A stretch of DNA of 64,000 nt. It comes from Latrodectus hesperus (lineage: Eukaryota; Arthropoda; Arachnida; Araneae; Theridiidae). A program made the translations under genes and the position numbers. The stretch spans positions 7,139,078 to 7,203,077 of the forward strand of contig CM075856.1 in the NCBI GenBank assembly GCA_037975125.1, in the 5' to 3' direction. This document shows positions 60,058-64,000 of this stretch, piece by piece. The notes beneath the pieces were generated by a model that made no database searches, was not told the DNA's origin, and worked only from the letters and a program-made list of their open reading frames with translations. Positions within the stretch are counted from its first letter, which is position 1. Each line of letters starts with the position of its first letter.

Positions 60058-63000
60058 ATTATATTAAAACCATATAAAAAAGTATAATTTCATGATAAAT
60101 ATAAAAAGTTTAGCATGAAAATATTTTAGATTCGTTCATAATAAATCTGAGAATGGAAAAGTCTTTCTCGTTTATCATGAATCTTTCAATTTTTTATAAT
60201 TAATTTCAATATTTTTATACACTCTATTGTGGTGGAAAAGAATTTGTGAAAATTGCGGGTTTGAATATTTTACTTAAAGTAGAGAGAAAAATGAAGTTTT
60301 TTACATTGTTTAAGAGAGAAAAAGGAAAAGATATTAAAAGTTATACATCAGAATTCTATTGTCAGAATAGTACTGACACTTTTGATAATAGTAGCAATGT
60401 ATATGTCCTGAAATTTCTGTTTCCATTTCAACACGAATTGAAAAATGTATTTAACTCCTGATTGTGCCCGCTCTATAGAGTAAACTTTTAAATTCAAAAG
60501 CATTGATACCAGTAGGATAGGTGTTAAAAACACGCTAAGAGTTCATCGAAGTAATTTTTAAAATATTTTATGAAAAAAGACTCAAAACTTTTTCATCATG
60601 CGAATTTTCTCTTAAACATTCATTGTTCTAAACTCAAATAATTTCAATATGCTTAACAAGAGTTTATTTACACTTCGACGCAAAATTGAACTTAAAAATT
60701 TTTATATTAAATAAAAAAATTAACTTATATATTAAAATAGTTTATACAATTATTTTTGATAAATTAACTATTTTTTTAACTGAAAAATAAAAGTATTTAT
60801 GTCTTAAAGTAATGATATTCTCCAAAACATGTATCTTTTAATTTGACATCAACTTTTTTATAATTATAAGCACATTTATATTCAGTAATTTATCAGTAAA
60901 AGCGAGACACTTTCATAAATATTTTAATATAGTGTAGGAATCAAATAATTTTTTTCTTTTGATACATTTTATTTTTCATTTGCCGATAATCTTATTATTT
61001 ATTAACGAAAACTCTGAAAAATTATTGTGCAACACAAGAAAGAGAAGAGATATTTATTTAATAAATAATTATTTATATTGATTAATATTCATGTGCAAAT
61101 TATAATTTGAAGTTTACACATCACATCTCAACTGGATTTTCAATGAAACAGGAATGCACAAATCCTTGATTCATTCTGACAGTCTTCCTCCCCCATTGAT
61201 ACGTGACCTTCGAGAATTTTTACACATCACACACAGTTTTGAGTGAATGAAATAAAATTCAATTATCTATAAAATTATTACCTGTTCAAATTTAAACCTT
61301 GTGCATATTTATTTTTTCTCTCTACCAAATAAACTATCAACAAAAATAAACACCCAATAAAAAAATGAACAATTTCTTTTAAATAGTAGATTTCTCTATA
61401 GGTTAAAATAATTAAAAAATTCAAGATTATAAAAATGCTCTATCAATATATTTTGTGAAAATTTCGTTTAGATTCTAATGTCTAATATCAATATAAATAT
61501 TTAATATATTATACAATACTTCTTAAAATTGTGTTTAAAACTTTCTTTGTTAAAATGTTACAGAAGTATATAAATTATATAATAATAATAATAATAAAAA
61601 AACATGGTGTAATTATAATAATGTATTATTTTGTTATAAGTAAATCCTAAAAATGTAAGGTAAATATTTATTACAATAAAACTTTGTTTTAGACTAAGTG
61701 TCACTTGATAACAAAGAATTTCTTATTATAATAAAGTTAATTTCTTCTAAAAGTAATTGAAATAAGTTCTGAGCAAGAATGTGATTTCTGGAAAATATAT
61801 CTTTTCAGCAAAAACTTGATTAATCTATTTTCAAAAAGTAGATGTTCTTATTAAAAATTGATGACTTGAATTTACAAAAGTGTTAAAAAATACAATCATA
61901 AAGTAAATTTTGTTTTAATATATTTAAAATTAAACAAAGTTTTAAATTGGTTTTATTAAATAAGAATCAATTATTTTAAGGTAACATTTTTTGCCATTTC
62001 ATCAGGCAAATGGGAATTTTTTTGAAATACATTTTATGAAAAGAATGAACTCAAACAATTAACTTCAGAATAGAAGAAGTGATTTTATAATCAATTATCA
62101 AAAAAATCGCATTGAAAAGTAATAAAAACATTTAAAAGTTTTCGTCGTTCAAAGAATAGCAATAAAAAAAATACATTTCTGGAATTTTACCAGTCAAAAG
62201 AAGTTTATTCTACATGCTAAAAAAGAAGCAATAATATTGTCATTAAATATCTATTTTTTCTAAGCACTAAAAAATAAAAAGAATTTTAAGTAAAAGAAAT
62301 TTAAAAGTACTAAATTAGATTAAAATCTACGAAGATCAATTTTTACACATCACACACAGTTTAGAGTTAAATACATATTTTAGTTCAAAATATCTTAAAC
62401 AATATTTATCCTGGAAAATCATCATATGTACAACTAGTACTTTATAAACAGTTGCATACATTGATGATCCACTGGGACAAGAATATGGTTAAAATTTGAT
62501 ACATAAAATATATATAAAAGAATGTAATAGAAGAAACACAAATATGAATTTTTGTAAAACTGCAAAAATAATAATAAAAAAAAATAAAGCATACCTGATA
62601 ATTTATTTCAAAATTATTCATAACAATCTTGATGTAATAAACATGAAATACAATGAGAAACACAAAAATGATATAATAAACTTCATGAATAATTATAAAG
62701 AAAACAATATACGTATAATTATCAATCATACAACAAACACAGTAAAGTTATGAGATCATTGAATTCATTGTGAATTGTATAATTTAAAAAATTACTGTCC
62801 ATAATTGTGTACTTTTATAATTTTGTCTACAATATCTTTCAAAAGGAGCAAAATCACCACTTTGAAATTTCAAAGTGTCAATCTCTTGGATAAGTTTAGT
62901 AAATTGATATTATTAAATTGCTATTTATTTAAATTAGTATTTAAAAAGAGAATAATTTTCTGCTGCTTATATATAAATGAAAACGCAAAAGCATTTGCAA

Positions 63001-64000
63001 AAATTAGCATTCAATTTTCAATTATTTTAAGAAAATATTTCCAATAACTGGAATGTTACATAGAATAAATTTCCATATAGCAAAACTTTACCTCAGAGAA
63101 AATTTGTAAATACTTCAGATATCATCCTTTGAAGGAAAAAATCACATTTTCCCATCATGTTATATAGATAAAACTTAAGTTAAATAATACTTTAAACTTA
63201 ACTGCAACAGAAGCCAATATAAGAAAAACATTAGTTGACAGTAAATGTCCCAAGATCATTACAAGGAATAAATATTTTTATGTTCATTAAAATATACACA
63301 CAACAGAAAACATTAAATTACATGAAACGATTTTTAAAGTGAAAATTTATCCCTCTTACTACAAATACATAAAGAAATAAGAAATACTTCCCATTGTAAA
63401 TGCAATCAGAAAAATATCATGCCACAAATTATGATGTTATCTTATGGAATATTTTAAACATAACATGTAAATTTTTTTGCTGTCAATATTTGAAAGTCAT
63501 TAATAAAATTGATAAAAGGTCTTCTGATGTCTTAGCAAACAAATAATTTTAGGTATATGTAAAATTAAAAAATCAAATGATATAATAATTTGGAATCATA
63601 TATTAAATATCAAATTTAGGTTGACAATAAAATAGTTTAAAAAATTAAACTTATAATATAAGCAGTATCAACAAATTTAACTTCAAAACAAAAACAAAAT
63701 CAAATAGTTCAAGCAATTATTTTTAATAAAGTAATTTAAAAAAATGCACTATAAAATTAAATAAATCCATAGGCTAAATATAGAATGCAAACAAAAAATA
63801 ATTAAAAAAATATTAAATAAATGAATAATAATTTACACAACTGACAAGAATAAAAGAAAGAAATTAGTAGAATTAAAAATGATGAAATAAAGAATGTTTT
63901 AGATTCTTAATTGGTTGGATTTTGAGGAGCAAAGTCCAAAAAAAGACAAGCTGAGCTTTGAAATTTTTTAAAACCATCTCTAAAAGTATTATAAAAAACA
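60058..64000. other. Very AT-rich stretch, no gene recognised
   Basis: A 71-codon frame at 60246-60461 begins with GTG and is unrecognised. An (ata)n run lies at about 61579-61597. The 24-mer starting atttttacacatcacacaca occurs at 61216 and 62339. Frames near 62.4-62.8 kb overlap on both strands and reflect composition. Confidence 0.45.

Noticed and set aside
62442..62753. Two overlapping frames on opposite strands (95 and 85 codons)
   Set aside because: Mutual overlap and extreme AT-driven composition. Nothing family-like on either strand.

Overview
The window is AT-rich eukaryotic DNA with no dense gene content, no operons and no ribosome-binding sites. It holds tRNA-derived SINEs, Tc1-like DNA transposons, a LINE, a TTAA-flanked MITE, tandem arrays and long (TA)n tracts. 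The Gag-like family at 27.7 kb, the Tc1 family and the SINE style point to an arthropod, and I lean towards a chelicerate such as a spider. That placement is an inference; no species-diagnostic gene is present.

Layout. 0-13 kb: AT-rich DNA with two copies of a tRNA-Arg-headed SINE (0.95 and 11.2 kb), two copies of a degenerate SINE (8.0 and 10.0 kb), two other SINEs (12.0 and 12.2 kb), and a GC-richer island at 5.9-6.2 kb. 12.5-17.5 kb: two exon-like pieces on the minus strand (12.5 and 17.2 kb), a 34-bp-arm hairpin (16.55 kb) and tRNA-like fragments. 21-24 kb: another SINE and a full-length but dead Tc1 element. 27.7-28.4 kb: the only convincing intact protein-coding ORF, a 235-residue Gag-like protein with no pol downstream. 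29-37.6 kb: three different repeat arrays (about 230-290 bp with palindromes, a spaced four-copy family, and a 372-bp array). 38.1-41.4 kb: a minus-strand Jockey/CR1-like LINE with 5'UTR, ORF1 and the endonuclease part of ORF2, but no reverse transcriptase. 42.2-46.8 kb: a SINE, an internally deleted Tc1 copy, and a nearly perfect 1.31-kb tandem duplication whose middle SINE is a recombinant of the two outer ones. 55.7 kb: a piggyBac-like MITE. 57.1-58.3 kb: a SINE fragment and a third, different Tc1 remnant. 59.2-60.1 kb: a tRNA-Ser-like SINE and a 340-bp tandem duplication. 60-64 kb: AT-rich DNA with nothing recognised.

No pathway or gene cluster is visible. The transposons have broken coding regions and the SINEs depend on outside enzymes. 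The features most worth following are the intact Gag-like ORF, the recombinant SINE that made the 1.31-kb duplication, a shared central domain joining SINEs with different heads and tails, and the TTAA-flanked MITE. All coordinates come from reading the sequence by eye. Ends of decayed elements are approximate, and GC and identity statements are visual impressions, not computed values.
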